Positions 32,810 to 46,200 of a stretch of DNA of 64,000 nucleotides are shown one piece after another. Made by a program: the position numbers and the translations under genes. Within the stretch, counting starts at the first letter, position 1. The number at the start of each line of letters is the position of its first letter. Below the pieces are notes generated by a model, which had not been told where the DNA came from, ran no database searches, and saw only the letters and a program-made list of their open reading frames with translations. This DNA comes from Bacteroidales bacterium UBA4772 (lineage in GTDB: Bacteria > Bacteroidota > Bacteroidia > Bacteroidales > VadinHA17), in the NCBI GenBank assembly GCA_002403305.1, contig DHHM01000016.1:122493-186492 (forward strand), read 5' to 3'.

Positions 32810-33343
32810 ATGAAAAGGCTCGGGATACGATCCATAAGCCTCATTACCTTATACCTGGTTTTTGCCTTTGCGGCGGAAGCCCAGCCGGCGGCTTCTTCCA
32901 CTGTGACAGGGCATATAACTGCCGAGGTTATCTCCACGCTGACTGCCATAGAGACCACGCAGCTCAGTTTCGGCAGGTTTTCACCGGGGCCCCAGGGCGG
33001 TAAGTTAATTCTTACACCTGAAAGTTCCATTTCAGTTATGGGAAGCGTATGGCCCGGCAGCGGCACACACAGCGCTGCGAGCTTCTACGTCACCGGAGAT
33101 CCGGGGGTGGCTTATACTGTAAGCCTGCCTTCGGATCCGGTTACCATAACTCACCTGGGATCGGCCAGAACCATGACGGTGGAAGAGTGGCGGTCGGTGC
33201 CGGAGGCAGAGCCGGGAGCCGGCGTGCTGGAAAACGGATCACAGGTGGTATATGTGGGGGCCACACTCAACGTGGGAACCCTGAATGATAATCCCGTAGG
33301 TGTCTATACGGGCACCTATAACATAACCTTCGAGTTCAACTGA
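32810..33343 (+). CDS. DUF4402 pilin-like subunit B
   Basis: A 177-residue exported protein of the same family as subunit A, sharing the plan signal peptide (1-24, ending AEAQ), N-terminal extension with alternating hydrophobics (ITAEVISTLTAIETTQLSFG), a core with AASFYVTGDPGVAYTVSLP, and the closing VGVYTGTYNITFEFN strand. Sequence identity to A is low outside these motifs, so it is not a recent duplicate. It starts 29 bases after A and is followed 30 bases later by the chaperone gene. In a chaperone-usher model it would be a second structural or adaptor subunit, chaperoned by the PapD-like protein and exported by the usher-like protein. Confidence 0.78.
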   Translation: MKRLGIRSISLITLYLVFAFAAEAQPAASSTVTGHITAEVISTLTAIETTQLSFGRFSPGPQGGKLILTPESSISVMGSVWPGSGTHSAASFYVTGDPGVAYTVSLPSDPVTITHLGSARTMTVEEWRSVPEAEPGAGVLENGSQVVYVGATLNVGTLNDNPVGVYTGTYNITFEFN

Positions 33344-33373
33344 CCGCGGAAAGAAATCTTAAATCCCGAAATA

Positions 33374-34219
33374 ATGACAAAGCTATCTATGCGGCTTTTT
33401 ACGGCAGGCCTGATCCTACTTCAGGTCTTTTTTCCATTTATTGCAAGGGCACAGGGCGACCTTCTCGTCACCCCCAGACGGGTGGTTCTTGATGCCCGGC
33501 AGAGGTCGGTGGACCTGAGCCTGGCCAACATCGGAAATGACACGGCCACCTACAACATCTCGATCGTGCAGATCAGGATGACCGAAGAGGGTGCCTTTGA
33601 AACCATCACCGAACCTGATGCAGGACAGCAGTTTGCAAGTCCCTACCTGCGGTTCTTTCCCAGGTCAGTGACACTCAGCCCTGACGAAGTGCAGACAGTC
33701 AAGATCCAGATGGTACGGACCAGGGAGCTGCTGTCTGGTGAATACAGGTCGCATATCTATTTCAGGGCTGTGCCAAAGGAGAAGCCCCTCGGGGAAGAAC
33801 CGCAGGTACAGCAGGATCCTTCAACCATCTCCATCAAGCTTGTCCCTGTCTTCGGGATAACCATCCCGGTCATAATAAGGGTGGGACAACCATCTGTAGA
33901 TGTTTCTCTTACGGATCTCTCGCTGAACTTTGTCAATGACACTGTTCCCAGGTTTGGATTTAAATTCAACCGCGCAGGAGACTATTCTGTTTACGGTGAT
34001 ATCTCCGTTGACCATATATCACCCGGCGGCGTGACAACCCGTGTGGGCATTGCCAACGGTCTGGCGGTCTATACGCCCAACAGCGTCAGAAAATTTGAAT
34101 TTAACCTTCAAAATGCTCCTGGCGTTGATTTCAGCACAGGCATACTGCGGGTTACCTTCTCTGCATCCTCCGATGTAAAACCTGAAAAATATGCTGAGGC
34201 AGAATTGAATTTGGACTGA
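33374..34219 (+). CDS. PapD-like periplasmic fimbrial chaperone
   Basis: A 281-residue periplasmic protein resembling chaperone-usher chaperones. After a signal peptide (1-26, ending ARAQ) the first Ig-like domain shows the family layout: LLVTPRRVVLDARQRSVDLSLANIG, then YLRFFPRSVTLSPDEVQTVKIQM and the GEYRSHIYFRAVP strand that in FimC/PapD supplies the G1 edge for subunit binding. A second beta domain (about 165-281) follows. It is slightly longer than classical chaperones and has no cysteine pair. It sits between two DUF4402 subunits and the giant adhesin, and usher-like protein is downstream, the usual company of a chaperone-usher locus. Assignment is by motif pattern and context, not by a database search. 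Confidence 0.75.
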   Translation: MTKLSMRLFTAGLILLQVFFPFIARAQGDLLVTPRRVVLDARQRSVDLSLANIGNDTATYNISIVQIRMTEEGAFETITEPDAGQQFASPYLRFFPRSVTLSPDEVQTVKIQMVRTRELLSGEYRSHIYFRAVPKEKPLGEEPQVQQDPSTISIKLVPVFGITIPVIIRVGQPSVDVSLTDLSLNFVNDTVPRFGFKFNRAGDYSVYGDISVDHISPGGVTTRVGIANGLAVYTPNSVRKFEFNLQNAPGVDFSTGILRVTFSASSDVKPEKYAEAELNLD

Positions 34220-34272
34220 ATTTCAATAAGCGTTCTGTCTTTTAACATTCACTTTTTTGTTCTGAGAAAATA

Positions 34273-37200
34273 ATGAATAAACTATCGCCATGCAGTAAAG
34301 ACTTATTAAGGACGTTGATTTTCAGCGCTGTACTTATCATCTTGTCGGGGCTGGACAACACAGCGTTGGGGCAGACAACATTAGCAACATGGAATTTCCC
34401 CAACAATCCGGATAATGCAATCTGCGATGGGGGGATTGCCGCAAATGCGGCAAAAACCATTTCTACAGTAGGGGGAACTTCTGCAATTGACTATTCCTAC
34501 AGCGGGGCAAGCACAAACTGCGCATATGCTACATCATGGAATAGTGGCAGCGGATCAAAATACTGGTACATTAACATTGTTACCACGGGGTACTATAATA
34601 TAACCGTCTCATCTGCCCAGCGTGGACATGAACAGGGCTCAACAAGAGGCCCGAGAGATTTTAGACTTGAGTATAATGTTGGTGGAGGATGGGTTGCGGT
34701 ATCCGGGGGCTCAATTACTGTCGCAGATAATTTCACAACAGGCCTATTAAATAATCTCGCCCTGCCTGCCGCATGTGACAATCAGGCTGCTCTTCAGCTT
34801 CGCTGGATAATGACCTCAAACACCTCAATAGACGGTCATACGGTAAGTGCTTCAGGTTATAACCAAATAGATAATATTGAAATAAACGGGAATCCTCCCG
34901 GCCTTTCTGTTACACCGACAAGTCTCGATTTTGGTTTTGTAGCCAGCGGTTCGACGTCATCCAACATGACCTATACACTTTCCGGTGCGGGGCTCTTCCC
35001 CTCCGCAGGCAATATTAACGTTGCGGCACCGTCCAACTTTGAGGTCTCATTAAGCTCAGGTTCCGGCTTTGCCTCATCAATTAATGTTCCTTTTACATCG
35101 TCGACACTGGCTGCGACTACTATTTATGCCCGGTTTAGCCCGACAAATCCCGGTACAAATTATAGCGGCAATATTACAAACAGCGGGGGAGGTTCTGCCG
35201 TTAAAAATGTAGCAGTATCAGGCAATTCAATAGTTTCTTATTGTACTTCAAGCGGTAATACGACTTACCAGACAAGCATAACTTATGTAAATATCAATAC
35301 GATCAGCAACTCCAGCGCCAAACCTTCAGGATATAGTGATTACACATCGCTGGTTACCGATGTTATCAAGAGCAGCTCTTATAACCTGACCGTCAACCTG
35401 AATACAGATGGCAACTATACCGTTTATGCAATGGCATGGATTGACTGGAACGGGAATGGAAGTTTTAATGATTCCGGAGAATCCTATAACCTTGGCACTG
35501 CTGTCAACACAGCCAATGGTCCGACCAGCCTGAGCCCGCTAAGCATTACCGTTCCTGCCGGAGCCGTCACCGGCACCGTCAGGATGAGGGTTTCTGCCAG
35601 GTATGATGCATATCCTGCTTCCTGTGATACGGGGTTCGACGGCGAAGTTGAAGATTATACTCTGAATATTGCACCGCCCAGTTTAATTTATTATTCCCAA
35701 AATTCTGATCCGGCACTTCTTTCAAGCTGGAATACAAACAGAGCCGGAGGGGGTAGCAGTCCGGCAAGTTTTACGGCCAACAACCAGACATTTGTCATTC
35801 AGGCTTCTAATTCCATGACAGCCGGCTCAGCCTGGAGCGTTTCGGGCAGCAACACAAAAGTAGAGATGGAAGGTGGAGCATCTCTTACCGCTAATTCAGC
35901 AATATCTCTTTCTGCAGCCACAACTTTTCAACTCGATAATGGGGCAACATACAATCATAATGTATCATCAAATACAGTGTGGTCTGGTATTGAAATTATT
36001 GACCCGGGCTCAACGGTTGTATATGGCTTTGCCGGAGCACAGGATATATCAGCTCAGTCTTACGGAAATATCACTGTCAGTGGCGGGGGTACCAAAACGA
36101 TGCAGGGCAATATATCTGTTGCCGGAACCCTGAGCCTCAGCAATGGAAACCTCAGTCTCGGATCCGGGGCCTATGATCTTACAATTGGGACAGGGGCAAC
36201 AATTACAACTTCCGGATCATTCAACAATACCCATATGATTGTGTGCGACGGAAGTGGAAGCCTTATTAAACTGGGAACCACTGCCTCTGCCTTTTCCGTT
36301 GTTTACCCGGTAGGAACCGGCACTTATTACACTCCTTTTGAAATTGCGGCTCTTACAGCTACCGTTACCGGAACAGGAAGCATCAGTGTCAGGACTGTTG
36401 CGGGTACGGCTCCGGGGCCTCCGGCCGCTGCCAGTACTGATCTGATGAAATACTGGAACATATCAACCACGGGTATAAGCGGGATATCCGCAAATATAAG
36501 GCTGACATATATCAACCCCGGAGAAGTGGGATCCGGTGGTGATCAGACTAAGTACGTTCCTTATCTTTATTCCGGAGGCGTCTGGGCTCAACCGAGTTTT
36601 TACAGTGCAGCAGGAACAAATCCGATGACCGTATCGGGAACCTCAACTCTCAGCGGCCAGTGGACCGCACGGGAGGAGCCGGTCTATGGAACATACTACT
36701 CTTACCAGTCGGGACCCTGGAACTCAGCAGGCACATGGACCAAGGATCCGTCAGGAACACTGTCTGTTAGCCCGGGAGTACCATCGGCAACAGACAGGGC
36801 CGTAATTCTTAATGGCCGTACGGTATCCACAACTGCAAATGGCGAAAACGTACTTTCTGTTCAGATCAATGATGGTGGAATTCTTGACCTTGGGACCTAC
36901 ACAACGCAAAACTTCACTGTTATACGTGGAGAAGGACTTGTACGATTGCAGACAAGCATCTTTCCTTCCGGCGACTGGAGCAATTTTGTAGCTGAAGGAG
37001 GGGGTACGGTGGAGTATTACAACACTTCAAATTTTACAGTTTCTCAGCTGTCATATAATAACCTGATAATAAATCTTTCATCCTCGGCCATAGTAGCAAC
37101 GCTGACAGGTAATATGACCCTTAACGGGAACCTGACCATTACCAGCGGGAAGCTTCAGATTAATGACGGCTCCTCAACAGGACGGAATGTGACGGTGGCA

Positions 37201-40200
37201 GGTAATGTTGATGTCAGTACCAGCGGAAGCATAGGCATTGGAACGGGAAATGCCAATCACAGGTTTACAGTCAACGGAGATTTTACAAACGAAGGGGTGG
37301 TGAGGATGACCAATCAGGATGCCCCCAGTTACACAACAACGCCCTCCAACGGCAGATCTGACCTGGTCTTCAATAATCCCAATGCAAACCAGAACCTCAT
37401 TTGCAACGGACAGAGTGATTTTTACAGGATAGAAATTGACAAGGGCATTGACAAGACCTATATTCTTAATATAGATGCCAGTAATAATACCAATTTCAAG
37501 TTGTTCGGAAGGTCCAATCTGCAGTCAAGCCCGCCATCAAATGATCCTCCGGCCATTGAAAATCCAAATGCCCTGGGTCTTCTTGCCGGAACCGTTCGTC
37601 TCGGACCTAATATTGTGTTACCCAGTCTTTCAGGCGATGCCGTTTACAACATAGACCTTGATGCACAGCTATGGCTTGACGGGGCAGATGTTACATTTTC
37701 TGCAGCGGCATCGAACTCTTCCATAGTTGTATATGGCAACCTCCGGGTATCAAACCAGGCAACGCTTAACGCCAATGGTAACCAGGGGATAGTAATGCGT
37801 GATCAGAGCGCATTAATAATTGAGTCTGGTGTTGTTACCACTGACTGCATTCGTACCTCATATATCTCGGGCGCACACAGGGGTGCCTTCATCATGTCAG
37901 GAGGCATCCTCAATATCGAAGGAAACACCTATAACATTAGCGGGTTGAACATCTATGCATCGTTCACACTTCCATATCCGGATAATGTTTTCAAAATGAC
38001 CGGAGGAACGATCAACATTCTTTCCCCGACAACAATAACAGGTGGCTCCGGATCAAACTTCAGCCTTATTCTTGGCTCTGGTTCCAACAATTTTTATGTC
38101 ACCGGCGGCACAATAAATATAACCGTGCCAACAGGCAGAAACGCGTATATAAACACTACATCTCCACTCTGGAACCTGAGTTTTATAAGCACTTCCGCAA
38201 CCTACAGGGGACAAATACAGGCTTATGCGGGTAATTCCAGCCCTGCTATTCCTGCCATATCTGCCCGGCCTCTTATCATTTACAATGATCTGAACGTTTT
38301 GGACAATGCAGTCTTTAATGCCAACGGCAGTAATGTTACTATCGGGCATAGCTTTGTCATAGATCCCGGTGCCGGATATGAGTGCGGAGATAATACAACA
38401 ACCTTTAATGGCCTGGCAGGTCAACGGTTCACCAATTCAGGAACAGTAAATAACGGGACGGGGCTTTACAATCTTACAATTGCAGACAGCTCAAACACAG
38501 ACATCTTCTCTGACAATCTGATAATAAGAAAGGACCTGATAATCAGTAACGGTAGTATCCTCAATGATGTGGGTCATTCAATCAGTGTGGCAGGGAACAT
38601 TACCAATTCAGGGAGTCACACCAGCCAGGCCAGTGGTGCCATTATCCTTAACGGAACAGTTGCACAGACATTAGGAGGGTCGGGCAGTGGAGTCTTTGGC
38701 AACCTGACAATCAACAAAACTGCAGGGACAACCATTTTCACGGCAAATCAGTCGGTCATTGGTAACCTCCGGCTGGCGAATGGCTTAATTGATGCAGGTA
38801 CCCTTAACATATCCCTGGGTTCTTCAAGCAACATATATGATGCCATTACCGGGACAACTGCAAATTTTTCTGCCACAAAAATGATTCGTCTTGCCGGTAA
38901 CAGCAGTGACGGCGGGGTTACCAAAACATACGGCAGCATTGGAGCCTTTCTGTTTCCGGTAGGAACAGCCAGCGACTACACTCCGGCAACAATACAGTTT
39001 ACTGCCGCCCCCACAGAGTGGGGTTCGGTAACAGTCAGGCCGGTGGCACAGGCACACCCCCTTTTAACGTCCGCCCTGGCTCTGACCTATTACTGGTCGG
39101 TTACCTCCTCAGGATTCTCCGGCGTGTCCGCTGGTTCCGTATCGCATACTTATCAATATGTAACATCCGATATCACCGGAACGGAAAGCAATTATATTCC
39201 GGGGTCATATCGTCCTTATGCCTGGACCCCTGTAATTGACAATTCAAAAGTTGTTGATGCAACAAATACAATACTCTTCGGACCGGTAGATTATATTGAT
39301 GGTGATTATACTGCCGGTGAGACTGCGGCATTCATGAGTATTAAAGTTTTCTACAGCAGGCAAACAGGCGACTGGAACGATCCGGCCACCTGGAGCTCCA
39401 CCGGGGTAGGAGGAGCGACTGATGGTGACATCCCGGGTGCCGGAAACCCTGTCGTTATAGGAGACAATACAAATAACCACACAGTTACGGTACCTGTTGG
39501 TTATAATAATATTACTGTTGGAGGGTTAGAGATAAGTCAGGGATCCACCCTGGACCTGCAGACCACCACGGGCCATAATTTTGGTGCCATACCTGATACC
39601 CGGGTAACCGGAACAGGCCGGCTGCGCATCTCATCTTCCGGTGCAACAGCAACATTCCCCGGAGGCGACTTTGGTAATTTTCTTTCCGGCGGCGGCGGCA
39701 TCGTTGAATATTACAGTACGGCAACAATGGGAGCGACTACCTTTACGCTTCCTGCCACATATTTGTCAGGAGCCGCAACCATTAATCTGACAGCATATAA
39801 CAATCTTGTTACTGCTCCTGCTGCCGGCAAAAATATTGTTCTGCCAAATATAAATCTGGCCGTTCATGATGATTTCACCCTTTCTGGCAGCGGTATCTCT
39901 CAATTAAATGTACTTGCATCCACAAGGGTTGTAACCATTGATTCAAACCTTGTAATAGGAAGTGGTACGCTCCGTTACATGAACGGCAACAATACCGCCC
40001 AAAGCCTGATAGTATCAGGAAATGTTGTTATAAACGATGGTGCAGTCTTTGACGTAAACACCAGCGGTTCGGCCACGAACCTCCTGACAATATATGGCGA
40101 TCTGACAAATAACGGCACTTTTGATATGTATAAAGCGGCGACCCAGGTTTGCAATGTGACTTTTGCCGGTAATATCAACAAGGAAATTAACGGTGCAGGT

Positions 40201-43200
40201 GCCATAACGGATTTTAACATTATTGAGGTAAACAAGGGAAACTCAAGAAATACCGTGCTGGAGGTCAAATCATCAGTCCTGACAATTAACACGAACCTTT
40301 CAACGGCGCTACTCCTGACCAACGGTACTTTCAGGCTTACAAGCCCCATCATTCTTAATCTTACGGATGCGGGGAGCTTCACAATCCCGATGACAGGGGC
40401 GCTTTCCGCCAACGGAGGTACTATAAATATAGGTGGCGCTTCAGCAACAAATGCTACTGACCTGTTTCTCGACGGCAGGCTGGAAGTGCTGGCCGGAGCC
40501 GTAAATATCGGAACAGCAGGGAACAACCTGAACAATGATATTGAATACTCATCCGGAGGCACACCTGAAATTTTGGTTAGCGGTGGAACTCTTTATGTAA
40601 ACGGACAGATACGGCGCGTAACAACTATCAATACAGGATCTCTCAGCTACACACAGAGCAATGATGCCAGTGTGGTAACTGTTGCTGGCCGGAACCCCGA
40701 CAACGCCCGGGCAATATTCGAGATCTTGAATAGTGGCAGTAAGTTTAATATGAGCGGTGGTACACTTAACATTACAGGTTCGTTTAATAACGCTGATTAT
40801 TTTGATTTTTATCTTGTCCCGGATTCAAGCACGGTAACCGGTGGCAATATTTTATTCGGATCATCGGTGACACCGGTAAATACGGTGTTCAGTATGGCAA
40901 CATCGACCGAGCTCTACAACCTGGCCATAGATGATACATCAGGCAGCAAAACGCTGGACCTGAAGATATATCCACTGATATTAAACAATCTTACCATAAA
41001 CGGAAATACAGTCTTCAGAGCTAAAGGACTGAACGTTACCATAGGCGGCAGCCTGACTAACGGCAACAACACATCCGGGACTGGCGTAAGTACCGGAGGA
41101 TACCAGCCGGGTAACATAAACCAGGTAACCACATTCAATGGTGCCGGGTTATGTGCCATAACCGGCACGGGGTCTAACCTTACTAACTTTGCAAACCTGA
41201 CAATTGACTCTGACGGCACCCTGCTTCTCTCATCAAACAGTAATATCAGAATCAGTTCGGGCCTTATCATAAGCTCAGGGTACCTTGATGATGGCGGAAA
41301 TAACATTTTTCTGATGGGTAATCTTATCAACACTGCAGCCCATGCAAGCTCAATAGCCGGCGGAGGCATACGCCTTGAGGGCAGCCAGCCGCAGGTGATC
41401 TCGGGAAACGGAGAGGGTATTTTTGGAAACATTACAATTAATAACACCACCGGGATCAGTATAGTTGACAGGACAATAATTAACGGATTGCTTACATTTA
41501 CCGGTGGAGCTATATATCTTGACGACTATTCCCTTGTCCTTGGTACAAATGCATCAATAGGCGGTGTGACTGATCAGACCAGGATGATTATTCTTAACGG
41601 CGTTATTTCTGATGCGGGTGTCACAAAGATCTTCCCCTCCGGAGCGTCGGCCTTTACATTCCCCATCGGAGTAGCAGGTAAGTATACGCCGGTCTCATAT
41701 AATTTCACAACGAACACCAATATTGGCGCATCAATAACGGTGGAACCCGTAAATTACAGCCACCCGCTTATGGATCTGCCCGCCGGTGATGAGCTGGACT
41801 ACTACTGGAATGTGCTATCAGAAGGATTTGTTGATGCATATACTGTTGACCATGGTTATTCATATGATGCCGGTGATGTAAACGGAGTGGAAGCAGAATA
41901 TGTTACAGGAAGATTTACTGCCGGGAACTGGTCTCCTGTAGGAGGTATTGATGAATCCTCGGTTAACCCTGTAACGCATACCATAACCCTGCTATCCAGG
42001 GGTTATGTTGATGGCGAATATACTGCCGGGAAAAGCATCAATTTCTCCAATACGTTTACAATGTATAGTATCAAATCAGGCAACTGGTACGGCGATAATA
42101 CATGGTCTGTTACTGATGGCGGACCCCCCTGCGGGTTTGATCCAAACGGTAATATTGTGGTAATTAAACCGGGCCATGTGGTTACATTGAACAATAATTC
42201 TGCCTATGCATATTCCGTGGCCCTTAACGGTGCTCTTGATGCCGGGATCACATACTACCACAACCTGGGTCATGTGAGTGGCAATGGGATTCTAAAAATG
42301 ACATCAACATCTCAGGGAATATTTGTCTTTCCCGGGGGCGACTTCAGTGGTTTCGTCTATACAACCGGCAGCACCGTAGAGTTCTTTGGTGATAACCAGG
42401 CATCACTGCCGGCAAAACCCGGGAATATTTATAAACCTTACCAGAATGTGATTTTATCCGGATCGGGTAAAAAAACCATGCCTTCTGAAGACCTGAAGAT
42501 ACTTGGTAATCTTATAATCCGGGACGCATCCACCTTACTGAGTAATGAGCTCTACAATAAGAAATTAATTATCTCAGGTAACTGGATTGACAACAACACT
42601 TCAGCTACAGGTGGTTTTCTCCCGGGCAAGGGGGGTGCCTATTTTTATGGAACCAGCCCGCAGATTATTTCAATAACAAACGGAGCCACGACAGAGGCTT
42701 TTTATGATCTGGAGATAAATAATGTAACAGGATTAACATTGTCTGGTGCAGGGAATGTTAATGTTTCAGACAAATTGATTTTAACCAGGGGTATCATCAG
42801 CACCAGTGTTGTAAATCTGCTTTCAATTTCCAACACAAGTGAAAAAGCTGTTGAGAATGGGGGAGATGATTCATTTGTAAGCGGACCATTACAGAAACGT
42901 ATTCTTGCCGGAAGAGGTTTTAACTTTCCTATAGGAGATGCATTAGGTGGTGCAGGCGGATTACGGTATGGTGAATTAATACTTACCGGCGCTTCCGTAA
43001 CCGGCTATTATCAGGCGCAATATTACAACCATAATCCGCTTGATGATGGTTACGATCCTGACAATGTTACAGCACCGATAGATGTTGTTAGCAGTTCGGA
43101 ATACTGGAGAGTAAATGGTCCCGCTCTTTCTACTGCCAACATTACGCTCAGGTGGGATGATCAGAGTGGAATCATCCCTGTTGATGCCTCAACCAGGGCA

Positions 43201-46200
43201 AAGCTTCGTGTGGTGGAGTGGAACCCCTCATGGATCAACCGGGGCAACGGGAAAATAAGCGGCAATGCCCAGGAGGGTACCATAAGAACCAGTCCGGAGG
43301 TCAGCCTTTCCGGTGATCACCGGTTTTCCCTGGGCGTTGAAAGCCTGCCCACTGCAACCATAACAAGCGGAGCAGCAGGGATATGCGATGACGGATCCAC
43401 TACAAGCATTTCAATAAACCTGACCGGAACAGCTCCATGGACCATCAAATACAAGATTAACGGAGCATATGAGACAACCATTTCAAATATTGGAACATCA
43501 CCATATACATTAGTTGTCTCCAATTCAATTCCGACGCTTGCCTCCGGAGGCCCCGGCCTCTATTCATTTTCCATCTCTTATATAAAAGATGCAACAGGCA
43601 CAACGGGCATACGTGACTTTACAACCACCGGTGACATAACTTTATATGCGTCTCCCACACCGGCCATTTCCGGGCTTTCCACCACACCGGCCAACTCGTT
43701 GGAAACATACAGCACCATGGCGGTGGCAGGAGATACATACCTGTGGAGTGTAACAGGAGGTGTCATTCAAAGCGGGCAGGGGACAAATTCAATAGCAGTA
43801 CTATGGGGCTCAGGTCCGGCAGGAAGCATCACCCTGACCGAAACCGTAACTATCGGCGGATGTAGTAAGATCACTCCTCCCTACAATGTTACAATTACAG
43901 ATATTCCGAATCCCCTGGTTACAGGGAACACCTCCGTTTGCCTGGGTTCTGCAGAAACATATTCAACACCGCTTGTCGGCAGTCATACTTATGCCTGGGT
44001 AGTTACCCGCGGGACATTTACCATTGGTGCTACAAACAATATTATAAATGTTACCTGGACATCTACAGGAGCCGGAGCGGTAAGCGTTACTGAAACAGGT
44101 GCCTCCCCGGTAGTAAACACACTCCCTGTTACAGTAAACCCTGTTCCTCCGGATAATAATGCTGTATCTGATCCCACTACATGCGCCAATGTGCCGGTGA
44201 ATATCATCATTTCTGCAGCACCCGCAGGCATTTCCTATCAGCTTCGTCTGAACAGTGATAATTCTCCCGTCGGATCCCCGGTGAGCAGCATGGCCGGGGG
44301 TGATGTTTCCATACCGGTCACGCCGGCAGCTACCACTACATATAATATCTGGGCATCAAATGAGTATAGTTGCGGGGTTATGCTTACTGACCTTGCTGTA
44401 GTTACCGTGGTGAATGAGCAGATCTGGACAGGAGCAGCGGGAACAGACTGGAATGTCGCGGGAAACTGGTCCTGCAATATTGTCCCCACTCAGACATTAT
44501 CCGTTCAGATACCTGATGTGGCAAATAAACCGGTACTCAGTAACGGAGCAAATGGAGGCGTCAGCAATATTGTAATAGATAACGGAGCGTCACTGACAAT
44601 TACAGGTAACACAATCACTATTTCCGGAGATATAACAAGTAACGGAGGCCTTGATGCCTCAGCCGGCACTATTGAAATGAACGGGTCTGTTGCACAACAG
44701 ATCGGGGCCGGCGTTTTCAGCGGAAATACTATTCAGGGACTGATAATTGACAATTCTGCAGGAGTAACCCTTCAGGGGCCGCTTACGGTTACCGGAGTGG
44801 TATCTGTACAGAACGGAACCCTCTCGTCAGGCGGTAATCTAACCCTTGCCTCAACAGCTGCAGGAACTGCTCTCATAAACGGATCGGGCGCCGGGACAGT
44901 GGCAGGCAATGTCACAATGCAGAGATACCTTGACCCGGGATTCGGATACAAATATTTCAGCTCACCCTTCCAGGCATCAACGGTAAGTGAGTTTGGAGAT
45001 GATATGGACCTTACATACTCATTCCCACTATTATACCGGTTTGATGAGAACAGTGCCTATTCAGGATGGATTGGCTACGCAACCGGAACAAATATCCTTA
45101 ATCCCATAGAGGGCTACGCCGTTAACTTCGGTGAACTGACAGATCCTAAAACAGTTGATGTCACCGGTATTGTCAATAATGGGAGCTACTCTGTTAATCT
45201 CTATAATCACAATAACGAGTTTACCACCGGCTTTAACCTGGTTGGTAACCCATATCCGTCACCTGTTGACTGGGACGGACCGGGATGGACAAAAACGAAT
45301 ATTGATAACGCCCTTTATTTCTTCAGAGCCAGCACCACGGATCAGTACGGAGGTACTTACAGCAGCTATGTTAACGGGATTTCGAGCGACGGGTTTGCCT
45401 CAAATATAATTCCGTCTATGCAGGGTTTCTTTGTACATGTCTCTGACCTGACTTACCCTGTGACCGGCACGCTGGGGGTATCAAACAGCTCAAGGATAAA
45501 TAACCTGACAAATCCCTTCCTGAAGTCGGCCAGGGTGAATAATTATCGATTCCTGGTAAGGGCAACAGCCTCCTTTACCGATGACCAGACCTCAACCGAT
45601 CCTCTGGTGATCTGTTTTGATAATAATGCGGAAAAAGAGTTTGACGGCGCTTATGACGCCCTGAAGCTGTTTAATACTGACATGATGGTAACCAATTTCT
45701 ACTCGGTTCTTCCGTCACAAAAGAAACTTTCAATAAATGCATTGCCTGACCAGACAGATACGATATTGTCTATTCCTCTCGGTTTGACTGTTTATCGCGA
45801 TGGTGAGGTAAAATTCAGTTTCAGGGATGTTGAGAATCTTCCCGTCGGGGAAAATATCTATTTCCGTGATGCAGTGACCGGTGCCAGCGTAAATCTTATC
45901 GGAACCAGTGATTACAGGGTCGAGCTTAAACAGGGAGAATATCACGGCAGATTTTCACTGGCATTTGTCAAGAACACCACATCCGTGCCTGACCCCGTCG
46001 CAGCTGATGATCTGTTCCAGGCCTGGATGTCGGAAGGGATGGTAAAAGTCAGGATTGGTCATGTTGAAGGCGACAGGGGGATGATTACCCTTTACAATTT
46101 GTCGGGTATGCAGGTCTGCTCCGAAACAGTGTATGAACCCGGTGAATATCATCTGAATATCAGATTGATGCAGGGGGTATACGTTATTACATATACGACG